The notes: generated from the sequence alone by a model not told the origin. 64,000 bases of DNA from Herbaspirillum sp. alder98 (GCF_020179755.1 NZ_JAIUCY010000007.1:62001-126000); one strand, 5' to 3'. Positions 52,036 through 61,230 are shown, counted from the first letter of the stretch. A program made the numbers and translations.

Positions 52036-55000
52036 TTATCGCCCTAGTTCGAGCAACTTGAACTCGTCACCAAGAAAGGCAAACTTATGCATGAACAGCC
52101 CTGCAATCTTCGCGTCGGCGGTCGCGAAGAATATTTGCCTATCAGAGCTCAAAACCAAATTCCGAAGGTAGTCCAAGAATGACAATGCATTCAAATCGTC
52201 AACCTGAGAAATCGGGTCATCTAACATAATCACCTTCGGACCATTAGTTACCATCGCATTCATAGCTAGAAACATCGATAAAGCGTAGGCCGCACGTTGC
52301 CCAGTGCTAATCTCGTTGAGAGTTACGGGCTTGTTGTCGTCTCGCCGAACCAAAGGAGCAGCGGCATCGTCAGCGATACGATATTCAGCTGGAATATGGA
52401 TGCGATTAAAAACAGTTCCTGCCACTTTATGAGTGGCCTTTATAACGGCTGCAGTTGAGTTCTCCAGCGAATCACGAGCAATAATAGGTTCAAGACCATC
52501 ACGAGCAATTTTAAGTCTTTGAATCGCTTGTTCGACCCCATCTAACGATGCTTCATGGTTACTTCTATCTCGGAGCAAATCAGATATCGCATCCATATAC
52601 TTTTTGTCTCGCTCGAATAGACTAATAGTATTTTTCGCTGAAAGAACGGCTGAACTAATGGTGGCCAACGTCATCTTCAAATCTGAATCCTGACTTATTG
52701 CAATCTCAGAAAATACTTCTTCAATCGATGCCATTGCCAGGATAAGTAACGTAATTCGTTCCTTCAAATTACCGGCAAGGCCGTTGGCTGGCGAATTAGT
52801 AGTAAGCCCGGCTGACTCAAAATGCTTTTGAATTTGTTTTCTTTTTAGGGCACTTATTTCATCAAGCTCAGACAATTCTTTTTCAATATCTTCACTCATT
52901 TTTTGGGCGCGCAATCGAGCAGCTCGCAAATCGAGCTGCTGCGACTCATCCAAAATACGTCCATCAATTGGCAGGCATAGCTCGGTTAGTCTCTCCACAG
53001 TTACGCCTAGTTCTCCAAGAGATGCGAGCACGGTGTTTATATCAAAGTTTTCCGCCAGAAGCTTAGTCCTTTTCACACTAAGTCTATTGGCCTCTTCAAC
53101 AGTTTGCGTAACGGTCACTTTTGAAGTATCGACTTCACGAGCCAGACAGAACGAACGCAAGGAATTCAATAGCTCTAGTCTCTCGACTGCATTGTTAAAA
53201 GATTCGCGCTCAGCTTCGACCTTTTGAGCTGTGGCACGTAAGTCCTCCTCCCCAAAGAAAGTCACATCCAAGCGCATCCTCTCAGCAAGCTCTCCATAAG
53301 CAAAATTCGTTCTACAAAGCGGGCATTGGTCATCACTATGCTGATGCTCAAGTACGAAGGACGCTGCTTCGAACAATCGCGAAATTTCTTGCTGAAGTCG
53401 TGACTTAGTCTTACTCAGGGTATCGAGTGAACCTTGGAATTCTGCCAAACTCAATTGATGATGGTTACACTGCTCTTCGACTTCCGCTATGGCCTGCTTG
53501 ATAGAAAGAGAATTGAAAGTGCTTATGCTAAGAGTCTTTAGGTCTCCACGCGGTAGCCTGCTAAAGGCCAAAGAGTCCTCTGCAAAAGCTTTCTCATTCT
53601 CCGCCAAACTGTTGCGCAGATTAACCAATTCATCCGCCGACTTTAAGTCAATTTTGTCAATTTCTTGAACACGGTTGTGCGCGCCAGCATATTCAACAAC
53701 CAGTAATTTCGCCATCTCATAGTTCGCGCGCTCATCATCGAGAAGTTCGTCTATCACTTTGCTAATAGGGGTCAATCTTTCATACTCATCTCTTATAGCA
53801 GTCTGAGTTACCGAAGATTGCATCCACTCGAGCTGCCTGATAATTCCTAAATTGCCGGCAACGCGCACAAGGTCATCAACATCACCTTCCTTCAGGTCAT
53901 CGATGGATTTTGGAGATTTTTTCCAACCGAGCTTATTTAATTCCTCCTCCAATATGCTGAAAGCCGCATCAGACTCTACAGGAGCATCAGTAGCGGATGA
54001 TATTTGCTCTTCCACGACTTTCAGGTTCGCACGTATGGTTTCAGCTGTAAGTTTCTGTACGCGAAGCTCTTCAATAATGTCCCGGTTAACTTGGTTTATA
54101 CGCTTCCAAACCTCGGTTACTTCGTGTCCACTCAACAAGTCTGCGAGACTTTCGGCGTCGCTTTTTATGCCGCGACGTTGAATTCCACTTAGCAAAGAGA
54201 GCTCTGCGGCGGCGTCGGTATTTAGAAAATTGAATCGCGCAAACTGATTTTTTAGGAAATTTTCGTTGCCTTTGTCATTTGTCCCATACCAGCGTCGCTG
54301 GCGAGTTCTAAAGTCGTTGGAGTCTTGAACACTACTTGTAACAACGACCTCTCCCGATTTTAGGCGCGCTTCCACTGTGATATCTTGCGCAAGCTTCGAC
54401 CGACGGTTTTGACCGCAAAAAAGAAATTCTAGGCCCTCCATAAACGACGTCTTGCCCACACCGTTTGCGCCGAAGAGCAAATTCACTCTCCCTAGGTCAT
54501 CAAAATCTACTGATGCCAAGTTTCGTCCGAATTTCTGGAGATTTAAGGCAGATAAATGACTTGAAACTAGCGCCGAAGCTGTCAACAGACCTGTGTCTCG
54601 TTTGCTACGTGAGGTTGTTCTCGTCTGCCCGCCAGAAACTGTCTTGACGATTTCGCTAATGGGACGGTCAGTTGATATGACTTCAGAAAGGCCAAGCAGG
54701 TCTAATTTTTCCGTCCACGTTTCTAGGACGTTTCCAACTTGAATCTGACGCGTACTGGTGGCGACGGAATCCAACTCTGCCAAAACTTCATCGAAATCCT
54801 CTTCCGAGATAATGAATTTCCGTGCATAGCTTCTGTTTGCTTCAATAGCTCTCTTCTTTATATTGAAGCCGTCACTATTTTTCACATCACCATTAACGAC
54901 AAAATACAAATAGTTATTCCAACGAAGGTCAGAGGCATTACGTTCGTCGAAATAGCTGTGACCGACCACTCGGTCAAGATACTTGCTCAGCTCTCCCTCA

Positions 55001-55158
55001 GTGTGAGGCAGACTATTTGTCACATCAAAAACGTATGCAGCAAACTCAAGTTGATTACGCTTTCTGACGCCGCGATAGATACCTTCTGACACGTCTGTGA
55101 CGCCTTGGAATTTGACACCGATTTTCTCTCTAGCTACCTGAAAGTCCATGGTTCTCAT
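52036..55158 (-). CDS. SMC/Rad50-like (AAA15) ATPase with zinc-hook-type CPLC, defence candidate
   Basis: 1040 aa. Residues 1-140 form a separate N-terminal domain with no name known to me. The ATPase starts with VNLLFGANGVGKTSFMEGLEFLF (Walker A, 230-237), continues in long coiled coils (about 330-900) interrupted by DQCPLCRTNF near residue 611 (a zinc-hook-like CxxC), and ends with signature STGQRAAYALSMFLAMN (about 945-960) and Walker B KVIMLDDPISQVDD (about 974-987). Such ATPases power Lamassu-, Septu- and Gabija-type systems. The ATGA overlap with the nitrilase-like gene implies a two-subunit system. Confidence 0.85.
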   Translation of the reverse strand: MRTMDFQVAREKIGVKFQGVTDVSEGIYRGVRKRNQLEFAAYVFDVTNSLPHTEGELSKYLDRVVGHSYFDERNASDLRWNNYLYFVVNGDVKNSDGFNIKKRAIEANRSYARKFIISEEDFDEVLAELDSVATSTRQIQVGNVLETWTEKLDLLGLSEVISTDRPISEIVKTVSGGQTRTTSRSKRDTGLLTASALVSSHLSALNLQKFGRNLASVDFDDLGRVNLLFGANGVGKTSFMEGLEFLFCGQNRRSKLAQDITVEARLKSGEVVVTSSVQDSNDFRTRQRRWYGTNDKGNENFLKNQFARFNFLNTDAAAELSLLSGIQRRGIKSDAESLADLLSGHEVTEVWKRINQVNRDIIEELRVQKLTAETIRANLKVVEEQISSATDAPVESDAAFSILEEELNKLGWKKSPKSIDDLKEGDVDDLVRVAGNLGIIRQLEWMQSSVTQTAIRDEYERLTPISKVIDELLDDERANYEMAKLLVVEYAGAHNRVQEIDKIDLKSADELVNLRNSLAENEKAFAEDSLAFSRLPRGDLKTLSISTFNSLSIKQAIAEVEEQCNHHQLSLAEFQGSLDTLSKTKSRLQQEISRLFEAASFVLEHQHSDDQCPLCRTNFAYGELAERMRLDVTFFGEEDLRATAQKVEAERESFNNAVERLELLNSLRSFCLAREVDTSKVTVTQTVEEANRLSVKRTKLLAENFDINTVLASLGELGVTVERLTELCLPIDGRILDESQQLDLRAARLRAQKMSEDIEKELSELDEISALKRKQIQKHFESAGLTTNSPANGLAGNLKERITLLILAMASIEEVFSEIAISQDSDLKMTLATISSAVLSAKNTISLFERDKKYMDAISDLLRDRSNHEASLDGVEQAIQRLKIARDGLEPIIARDSLENSTAAVIKATHKVAGTVFNRIHIPAEYRIADDAAAPLVRRDDNKPVTLNEISTGQRAAYALSMFLAMNAMVTNGPKVIMLDDPISQVDDLNALSFLDYLRNLVLSSDRQIFFATADAKIAGLFMHKFAFLGDEFKLLELGR

Positions 55159-56987
55159 TGTTGTTCTCTAGTAAGTGGCGACGCTAGTGGATTTGTGAAA
55201 TCGGGCGTAGAGGAGTTGAGCGGCTGCGCGTAAGATAAATAATGCGGATTTCTATATGCGACCGTTTTTGTATCATCTACATATAGAAGGCAATATCGCG
55301 ACGCGGCTCTAGCCTGGTGCTGACGGACTAAACTTCGCATGTCCAAATCTGACAGAACACGGTCCGGCTCAGCGATTTCCCCCGCCACAATCTTTCGCAT
55401 TTTTTGGTCGACTATATCCAAAATCGACGTATCGAGAACCTCTCCCAAATACACGACGGTAGCTAAGGTGCTATCACTTGCTTTGATGTTCCGGTGCTGA
55501 TGCGGACTTGGCGGAGAAACGAATTCAAAACCTTCGTTCAAGAACTGCAGTTCCACTGGCCACTCGTAGTTTCTATTTTGTAGACCGGCTAAGACTATTG
55601 CAGCCTTCAGTCTATTCATTCTGAACATTCTGCCTTCAGGGTCCTGAGCGAAGGTAACCCTATTGATGAATTCGTCCTCTCCAATACGAATCGAATCTAT
55701 GTTCTGAATCGCGTGCCACTCCGAGCCGCTATCCAATTCCCCTGCAGTAACAGCTAGTGTCCGCTCTAACCCCAAGGGAGAATCCTCATGAAGTTTGACG
55801 ATATCTGCATATCGGTCCGCCGCGGCCCCTAGAGAAGCCTTGAAGCCATCGTTCGGTAAATCGCGGGGATGAATCGCTTCAGTCCAGGTATTGTTGGACC
55901 ATACGAAAGTCTTAAGTGCTTTAGGTCCGGTTCTCCTAGACCTAGCCTTAGGAACAGCATGATGAAAAACTTTCGTCGCCTGAAAGAAGAACACGCGCTC
56001 ACGGTAGTCAAATTGCAATACGTGCGTTCTAAAGGGTTGATGTCGTGTGTAGTAGACGCCAGCACCATGGTTTGCCTTTACTGTCCGCTCAGAGGCATCG
56101 AACTCTGGGGCACGGGTGTACCAGCATGAGCCCCCAATATTCCTCCAGGACGTAAATGCCCCATCCACACGGTCCGTCGACTGAATATTCTCTGCCCAAT
56201 TCAAACAAAGGAGCTCAGTATCGGCATCTAGTTCATACAAATACTGGCGATATCTCTTGTAAGAAATATGCCTAGGATTGTTATTTAGCTGAATATGTAA
56301 AAGGAGAAGTCGGTCATGAACAGCGGCGCAAATCGCCTGATTGAAGTCAAACACATCTGAGCAAATTAGCGTGATTAGACTAACTTCATTGGCACGTCCA
56401 AATCGATACACATAACGTCCGCGCATCATGCCGATTGCTTCGGTGTTAGCTGCGTCTCCAGATGGAGCGGTCTTGTATTGAACAATCATCACGAGCGCGG
56501 GCTGAGCATTTACAACTGCGCGTGTTTGAAAGAGATAGACAAGCGGATTTCGATAGCTCTGGGTAGTCAGCTCTTCAACGGACGATTCGTCATCAATAAT
56601 GATGACCTGTCCGTTTAGAGCTTCACGTATCTCATTGAGCTGACCGAATCTCAAACTTTCACATCCAAGTACCCAGAGCTGGCCGTTTCCGGGAACGACA
56701 CCGTTATCAATGGCTCTCTTCAGCGCATTCCAGGGCATGCTGTATTCCGGACACACCACCAAGTCGGGACTCGGTGCCAATGCAGAAGCATGACGTAAAA
56801 ACTCATACATCTTCCGCTCTGACTCATTGTGGCGCGCGTTCCCGATGAAATCGGGCTTTATGAGAATTTTCCCCTCAGGCTGAATAAGCAATGCCGTGTA
56901 CTGTGCTTCAGTCGCTTGCAGTACATTCAAATTTGGATGCTCTAAGCCCTGCGCAGCTAGTATTTCTGAAATGGAAACAACGTCCAA
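55155..56987 (-). CDS. Nitrilase-superfamily-like protein paired with the SMC-like ATPase
   Basis: 610 aa; TTG 56987 follows a purine-rich GGGGGG and no better start is nearby. The N-terminal about 300 residues carry the nitrilase Glu-Lys-Cys pattern: Glu81 in LVVCPEYSMPW, Lys172 in VMIVQYKTAPSGD and Cys209 in LITLICSDVFDF. The C-terminal half (from about 330) is unrecognised, with DRVLSDLDMRSLVRQHQARAASRYCLLYVDD near the end. It is the first gene of the operon and overlaps the ATPase gene by 4 bp. Nitrilases hydrolyse C-N bonds; as a partner of an SMC-like sensor it could act as a metabolite-depleting effector, which is an inference. Confidence 0.78.
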   Translation of the reverse strand: MDVVSISEILAAQGLEHPNLNVLQATEAQYTALLIQPEGKILIKPDFIGNARHNESERKMYEFLRHASALAPSPDLVVCPEYSMPWNALKRAIDNGVVPGNGQLWVLGCESLRFGQLNEIREALNGQVIIIDDESSVEELTTQSYRNPLVYLFQTRAVVNAQPALVMIVQYKTAPSGDAANTEAIGMMRGRYVYRFGRANEVSLITLICSDVFDFNQAICAAVHDRLLLLHIQLNNNPRHISYKRYRQYLYELDADTELLCLNWAENIQSTDRVDGAFTSWRNIGGSCWYTRAPEFDASERTVKANHGAGVYYTRHQPFRTHVLQFDYRERVFFFQATKVFHHAVPKARSRRTGPKALKTFVWSNNTWTEAIHPRDLPNDGFKASLGAAADRYADIVKLHEDSPLGLERTLAVTAGELDSGSEWHAIQNIDSIRIGEDEFINRVTFAQDPEGRMFRMNRLKAAIVLAGLQNRNYEWPVELQFLNEGFEFVSPPSPHQHRNIKASDSTLATVVYLGEVLDTSILDIVDQKMRKIVAGEIAEPDRVLSDLDMRSLVRQHQARAASRYCLLYVDDTKTVAYRNPHYLSYAQPLNSSTPDFTNPLASPLTREQQ

Positions 56988-57397
56988 TCTTGCCCCCCAC
57001 CAATATCACTGTTTGGTTGCCACTTTTGCTCAATGATACATCGGACAAACAGTAATGTTGACAGGCCCCGCTACTCGTCGCTCATTACAACTTGCAGCAG
57101 AAAATAGAACTACAAGGCCCACTATATTGAGCACTAATGAGAGATTTAATAGATAAAGCTCATGAATCTGAAGCCTAAGTTGGCAACCTAGGGTGAAGTC
57201 TGTAGTCTGTACGGAACTCGGGAAACGCCTCCGGGCACGCTCGACTCGCTAACAGCTGGCAGCAAACGAAAGTGGAAGCATTGGATGCAACTACGACTAG
57301 ACATCGCGTAAGTAAGCCATCCTTGAAATAAAAGAAAACACCCTCTTCAGGGCAAAATATGAAAGTATAGCTATACGTATAATGTTAATTCGTATAT
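56988..57397. other. A+T-rich divergent region before the nitrilase-like and XRE genes
   Basis: 410 bp with no supported gene. It should hold the promoter of the 56987-52036 operon. At its right end lies the operator/promoter described separately at 57365-57383. Confidence 0.5.
57365..57383 (+). promoter_or_regulatory. Palindromic operator overlapping a perfect -10 box
   Basis: GTATAGCTATAC (57365-57376) is a perfect 12-bp palindrome, overlapped by the palindrome TATACGTATA (57372-57381) and a consensus -10 TATAAT (57378-57383). The XRE start codon lies 15 bp downstream. The layout indicates negative autoregulation. Confidence 0.7.
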
Positions 57398-57796
57398 ATG
57401 CCTCCGCGTCCCCGCGCCATCTGGCAGCTCCCTCCGTCGACCCAATCTGCCCTCGAAAAGCTTGGCGCAGACCTCGCAGTCGCCCGCCTGCGCAGGAAGG
57501 AGTCGCTCAAGGTCTGGGCCGGTCGTATGGGCGTCTCAATCCCCACCCTCCAGCGCCTCGAGGCCGGCGACCCAACAGTGAGCGTCGGCATCCTAGCCAC
57601 CGCACTGTGGCTCCTCCGGCGAGACCATGAACTGGCGCAGTTGGCGAACCCTGAACAAGACCTGGGCGCCATTGAGCGAGACGTCCGTAAGGCGATGGAG
57701 CTAGGTAAAAAGCGGGCGAAAGCCTCGGCTGAGGCACGTGCTGGGCGTCAGCGGAAAGATGAAACAACGGATACTGGCGCCGACGACGGAAAATAA
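57398..57796 (+). CDS. XRE-family HTH regulator (antitoxin-like)
   Basis: 132 aa from ATG 57398. The HTH spans about residues 22-75 (LGADLAVARLRRKESLKVWAGRMGVSIPTLQRLEAGDPTVSVGILATALWLL), in the style of HipB-like antitoxins; the tail is highly charged (GKKRAKASAEARAGRQRKDE). With only about 15 nt between the -10 box and the ATG, the transcript may be near leaderless. It is followed by a phosphatase-like gene rather than a HipA toxin. Confidence 0.82.
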   Translation: MPPRPRAIWQLPPSTQSALEKLGADLAVARLRRKESLKVWAGRMGVSIPTLQRLEAGDPTVSVGILATALWLLRRDHELAQLANPEQDLGAIERDVRKAMELGKKRAKASAEARAGRQRKDETTDTGADDGK

Positions 57797-57846
57797 GGGT
57801 AGCCAGGACTTGACCGGCACCCACTCCGTTGGAGTAGATTCATCTG

Positions 57847-58347
57847 ATGAACACCAGAGTCAAAGATGTCGTCGCCAAGCTATACCGTCCACCTCCACAA
57901 GGCAGACGGATATTCGCGCTGGGTAGAGGTGACGCTGAACGGATACCTCTGATACGCGGTGTGGCCATGATTTCCATCACGGCGCCAGAAAAAGGCCCAG
58001 CCCAGCTACCGGAGTACGAGCACCTGTTGAGGCTCAGCTTCGCAGACGTCGATTTCCTTGGCGAGCTCTCCGCGCGGGCAGCTGAAAAGCTTCCGGACGC
58101 CATGACCAAGGAGGATGCGGAGGGGATTCTTGAGTTTGTGAAAGCGCTTCCAGAGACTGTACACACCTTAGTGGTCCACTGCGAAGGCGGATTTTCCAGG
58201 TCGGCCGGCGTTGTAAAGGCATTGAAGGAACTGTACGGGTACGAGGCTGAGGATTCCAGGCTCGTGCAGGCCAATCCCAGTGTGATGAAAACGCTCCTTG
58301 CAACAGCAAAGAGCGTCGAAAAGAAGAAAGAACGCAAGAACGGTTAA
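57847..58347 (+). CDS. Dual-specificity/tyrosine phosphatase-like protein (CX5R)
   Basis: 166 aa. The P-loop LVVHCEGGFSRSAGVVKAL matches the HCX5R(S/T) catalytic motif of cysteine phosphatases, and an upstream Asp-containing loop (LSFADVDF) could supply the general acid. The C-terminus is lysine-rich. It lies 50 bp after the XRE gene on the same strand and is the last gene before the transposon right end. Substrate is unknown; a phosphoprotein or phosphonucleotide role in defence is speculative. Confidence 0.78.
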   Translation: MNTRVKDVVAKLYRPPPQGRRIFALGRGDAERIPLIRGVAMISITAPEKGPAQLPEYEHLLRLSFADVDFLGELSARAAEKLPDAMTKEDAEGILEFVKALPETVHTLVVHCEGGFSRSAGVVKALKELYGYEAEDSRLVQANPSVMKTLLATAKSVEKKKERKNG

Positions 58348-58579
58348 GCAGTGAACGAATTGCGCCGAAAAACATAAAAAAGCCACCTGGGGATGCACCT
58401 CACATCTCGCTATACGCAACGTAGGGCAATACAGCGAACCAAGCGCCGAATAGCCGAAAAATCGGGCTATTCGGACACAATTCGCAGTTCAGTACAAAAA
58501 TCAGCGCAACTGTGACGTTTTCGGCCGATTTTTTATTAAGCTCACGCCCCTTAAGTCTGTGATTTATTTCGTTTTAGGC
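58348..58579. other. Right-end non-coding region of the transposon
   Basis: No gene. A perfect 10-bp stem CCGAATAGCC/GGCTATTCGG (58446-58474) may terminate phosphatase transcription. The stretch 58530-58579 is A+T-rich and bears a TnsB-like subterminal repeat. Confidence 0.6.
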
Positions 58580-58590
58580 GTTAGCTTAAT
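58535..58590. repeat. Subterminal inverted repeat of the right end
   Basis: ATTAAGCTCACGCC (58535-58548) and GGCGTTAGCTTAAT (58577-58590) are inverted copies matching at 13 of 14 positions with a 28-nt spacer. The outer arm is part of the terminal repeat, so the inner arm is probably a second transposase site in opposite orientation. Confidence 0.75.
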
Positions 58591-58604
58591 TTTGGTGATG
58601 TCCA
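58580..58604 (-). repeat. Right terminal inverted repeat
   Basis: Read on the minus strand it begins TGGACATCACCAAAATTAAG and continues CTAAC, matching the left end at 21 of 25 positions. An in-frame ATG within it (58598) could initiate translation of the comM 3' fragment. Confidence 0.92.
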
Positions 58605-58609
58605 ATCAG
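58605..58609. repeat. Right copy of 5-bp target site duplication (ATCAG)
   Basis: Identical to 31041-31045 and directly abutting the right terminal repeat. Confidence 0.95.
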
Positions 58610-58999
58610 GGAAGAATTTCAGGCCCGATGCTGGATCGCATCGATATGCAGGTGTTGGTCGGCCAAATACCGGCGGCGCAGTTGTCGACTGCTGCTACCG
58701 GTGAAGATTCGGCAACCATCGCCGCGCGCGTGGCGACCGCGTTTGAACGGCAACTGCAACGACAGGGAAAACCTAACAGTTTGCTGGGCACGCGCGAGAT
58801 CGATCAGCATTGCCGTCCGGACGAAGCAGGGGAGGCCTTGCTGCAACGGGCCATGGAAAGACTGGACTGGTCGGCGCGGGCTTATCACCGGGTGTTGAAG
58901 CTGGCGCGCACGATTGCCGACATGGGAGACGCGCCCCGGGTGGAGCGGGTCCATGTGGCTGAGGCTATTCAGTATCGGCGGGCGTTGCGGGAGAGGTAA
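58610..58999 (+). pseudogene. comM: comM (yifB) 3' part, codons 378-506
   Basis: Continues the comM frame exactly from the GGA codon after the duplicated ATCAG: GRISGPMLDRIDMQVLVGQI, then the C-terminal helical domain with LDWSARAYHRVLKLARTIADMG and VAEAIQYRRALRER, which is the sensor-2 arginine region of the AAA+ module. Separated from its ATP-binding half it cannot work as a helicase. Confidence 0.95.
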
Positions 59000-59049
59000 G
59001 CTCATTAACGGACTTAAGAAGGATGCCTCGGCCCGCCGGAGCAGCCTGA

Positions 59050-61050
59050 TCAGGCTGCCAGCACCCGCCGCCCGATCAGCCACAAAATCAACGCAAAGAC
59101 CAGCAACCCCAGCCACTGCCCGACCTGCTCAAAACTCCCCCCAGCCAGTGCCAATGGCGCATTACTCCCGGTAATGCCGATCACGCCAGCCAGCAACACT
59201 CCCACCAGGCTTTCACCCACGATCAAACCCGACGCCACCAGAATGCCGCGCTGGCGCGGCTTGGCCGCATAGGCTTCGGGTTCGACGCCAAGCGCCATGG
59301 CGCGACGTCGTAGTTGCCGATCGATCACCCAGCCCAGCACCGCACCAATGAAGAGCGCCGTACTCACCGTGGGCGGCAGGTAAATGCCGATGCCGACCGC
59401 CAGTGCCGGTAATCGCGCCACGCCACCTCGGCGCGCCAGCAAATGATCGATGGCGATCAGCACCATGCCCAATATCACGCCGACGAACAACATCGTCCAG
59501 TTGAGCTCGCGGGTGAATATGCCGGTGGCGATAGCCGTCATGAGCATGGCCTGGGGCGCAGCCAGCGCATGGGTCGGATCCATGTCGGGACGCGGCAGCA
59601 CACCCGTGAAGCCATAGGCGTTGTACAACAGGTTGAGCACCGGTGGGATCACCATCGCCCCCACCACGCAGCCGATCAGCAAGGCCAGTTGCTGGCGCCA
59701 GGGCGTAGCCCCCACCAGGTGGCCGGTCTTGAGGTCCTGCAGGTTGTCATTGGCGATGGCGGCCACGGCAATGATGGCGGCCGTCACGAACAAGGCGATG
59801 GCAATGGCCAGCTTGCTGCCTTCAGGGGTTGCCAGCAACGAATCGACGGCGCCCGAGACCAGCAACAACGATGACACCAGGATCACGGCCACGATGCCGA
59901 TGCCCGAAATCGGGCTGGCCGACGAGCCGATCAGCCCGGCCATATAGCCGCAGGCAGCCGCCACCAGAAAACCGAAGATGAAGGCAAAGGCGACCGCATA
60001 CACCACCAGTGCGGCAAACAAGCCGGTCGACAACGGCGCGTCACTGAGGAAACTGCAGAACACCACCGCCAGCAACGCAATCATGGCCAGGCTGATGATG
60101 ATGATCCAGGTCGGCGAGAGGTCGCGGTCGGTACGCTCGCTACTGCCCTCGGCGCGACGCGAAAGGGTAGATAGCGAAGCCTTCACACCCGCTACCATCG
60201 GCTTGAACAGCGTGACCAGCGTCCAGATCGCGGCCACGCCGATCAGGCCGGCACCCATGAAGCGCACCTGGCTGCTCCAGATGCCGGTGGCCACGCTGGC
60301 CAGCGTGGCACCGTCCGGGCGAGGCGTGACTGCGCTCAGATAAGGCACGGCGATGCCCCAGGCGATCACCAGGCCAATCAGGATGGCAATACCCGAGACG
60401 ATGCCGATCATATAGCCGGCGCCGACCAGCGCCAACGAAAAGCCCAACGGCAAGCGTACGATCGAGGCGCCGGCGGCAAACCAGAGGCTGAGGCTTTCGG
60501 CGAACACCTTGAAGCCGCTGGCCACCAGGCTGAAACCGGCCGCCAACGTCCCACCGAACAGGATGTCGCGCAACCCGCGCCGGGTTTCTTCGCCGCCCCC
60601 CGCATCGGCGCTGCCGACCCGCAGGATCTCGGCTGCCGCCACGCCTTCGGGATAGGGCAGATTGCCTTGCACCACCATCACCCGCCGCAACGGCACCGAG
60701 AACATCACGCCCAGCATGCCGCCCCCGGCACAGATACCCAGCGTCTGCCAGAACGGAAAACCATGCCAGTGCCCCATCATCACCAGGCCCGGCAGAATGA
60801 AGATGATCGCCGACAACGTGCCGGCCGCCGATGCCTGGGTCTGCACCATGTTGTTCTCGAGGATATTGGCGTTGGCGAACAGGCGCAGCACTGCCATCGA
60901 GATCACCGCCGCCGGAATCGCCGACGAGAACGTCAAGCCGACCTTCAGGCCAAGATAGACATTGGAGGCGGTGAAGACGACCGTGATCATCGCCCCCAGG
61001 ATCATGCCGCGCAGGGTCAGTTCGGGAAGCGGGGTAGGGTCGGACTGCAT
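59050..61050 (-). CDS. OPT-family oligopeptide/metal-chelate transporter
   Basis: 666 aa; ATG 61050 has AGGAGG 5 nt upstream, better than the adjacent TTG 61053. The N-terminus PELTLRGMILGAMITVVFTASNVYLGLKVGLTFSSAIPAAVISMAVLR is the OPT signature, followed by LPYPEGVAAAEILRVG and about 14-16 hydrophobic segments. OPT proteins import small peptides or metal-chelators by proton symport; bacterial substrates are largely unknown. It converges on comM with a 50-bp gap. Confidence 0.9.
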   Translation of the reverse strand: MQSDPTPLPELTLRGMILGAMITVVFTASNVYLGLKVGLTFSSAIPAAVISMAVLRLFANANILENNMVQTQASAAGTLSAIIFILPGLVMMGHWHGFPFWQTLGICAGGGMLGVMFSVPLRRVMVVQGNLPYPEGVAAAEILRVGSADAGGGEETRRGLRDILFGGTLAAGFSLVASGFKVFAESLSLWFAAGASIVRLPLGFSLALVGAGYMIGIVSGIAILIGLVIAWGIAVPYLSAVTPRPDGATLASVATGIWSSQVRFMGAGLIGVAAIWTLVTLFKPMVAGVKASLSTLSRRAEGSSERTDRDLSPTWIIIISLAMIALLAVVFCSFLSDAPLSTGLFAALVVYAVAFAFIFGFLVAAACGYMAGLIGSSASPISGIGIVAVILVSSLLLVSGAVDSLLATPEGSKLAIAIALFVTAAIIAVAAIANDNLQDLKTGHLVGATPWRQQLALLIGCVVGAMVIPPVLNLLYNAYGFTGVLPRPDMDPTHALAAPQAMLMTAIATGIFTRELNWTMLFVGVILGMVLIAIDHLLARRGGVARLPALAVGIGIYLPPTVSTALFIGAVLGWVIDRQLRRRAMALGVEPEAYAAKPRQRGILVASGLIVGESLVGVLLAGVIGITGSNAPLALAGGSFEQVGQWLGLLVFALILWLIGRRVLAA

Positions 61051-61230
61051 CAAGGCCTCCTGTTGTAATGGTTGTTTTCTCGCTTACCCGTTATACCGGA
61101 AGCCGGGAACTCCCACTGTCGGACAATTTCTGTTTTTTTGTGATTCCGCCCGATCAGAACAGGCGAGCTCATACCACTTTGATATGATTATTCAGCGCAG
61201 CCTGATCGCGCCTTCTCGCTGAGGATCCTG

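Larger units (their letters stand above)
31046..58604 (+). mobile_element. Tn7-like transposon in comM, 27,559 bp
   Basis: Boundaries are set by terminal inverted repeats beginning TGGAC, a 5-bp ATCAG duplication outside them and restoration of the comM frame on removal. The transposition genes tnsA, tnsB, tnsC, tniQ, tniQ (32125-39803) are all intact, so the element may still be mobile. The A-B-C-Q-Q order resembles the tniC-tniA-tniB-tniD-tniE set of Acinetobacter comM islands (Tn6022/AbaR relatives). Cargo occupies about 40-58.3 kb and is richer in A+T than the chromosome on both sides. No integron, resistance gene or CRISPR array was seen. Confidence 0.95.

Noticed and set aside
57398..57796. 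HipBA toxin-antitoxin system
   Set aside because: The XRE protein is HipB-like, but no HipA kinase frame follows; the next gene is a phosphatase.
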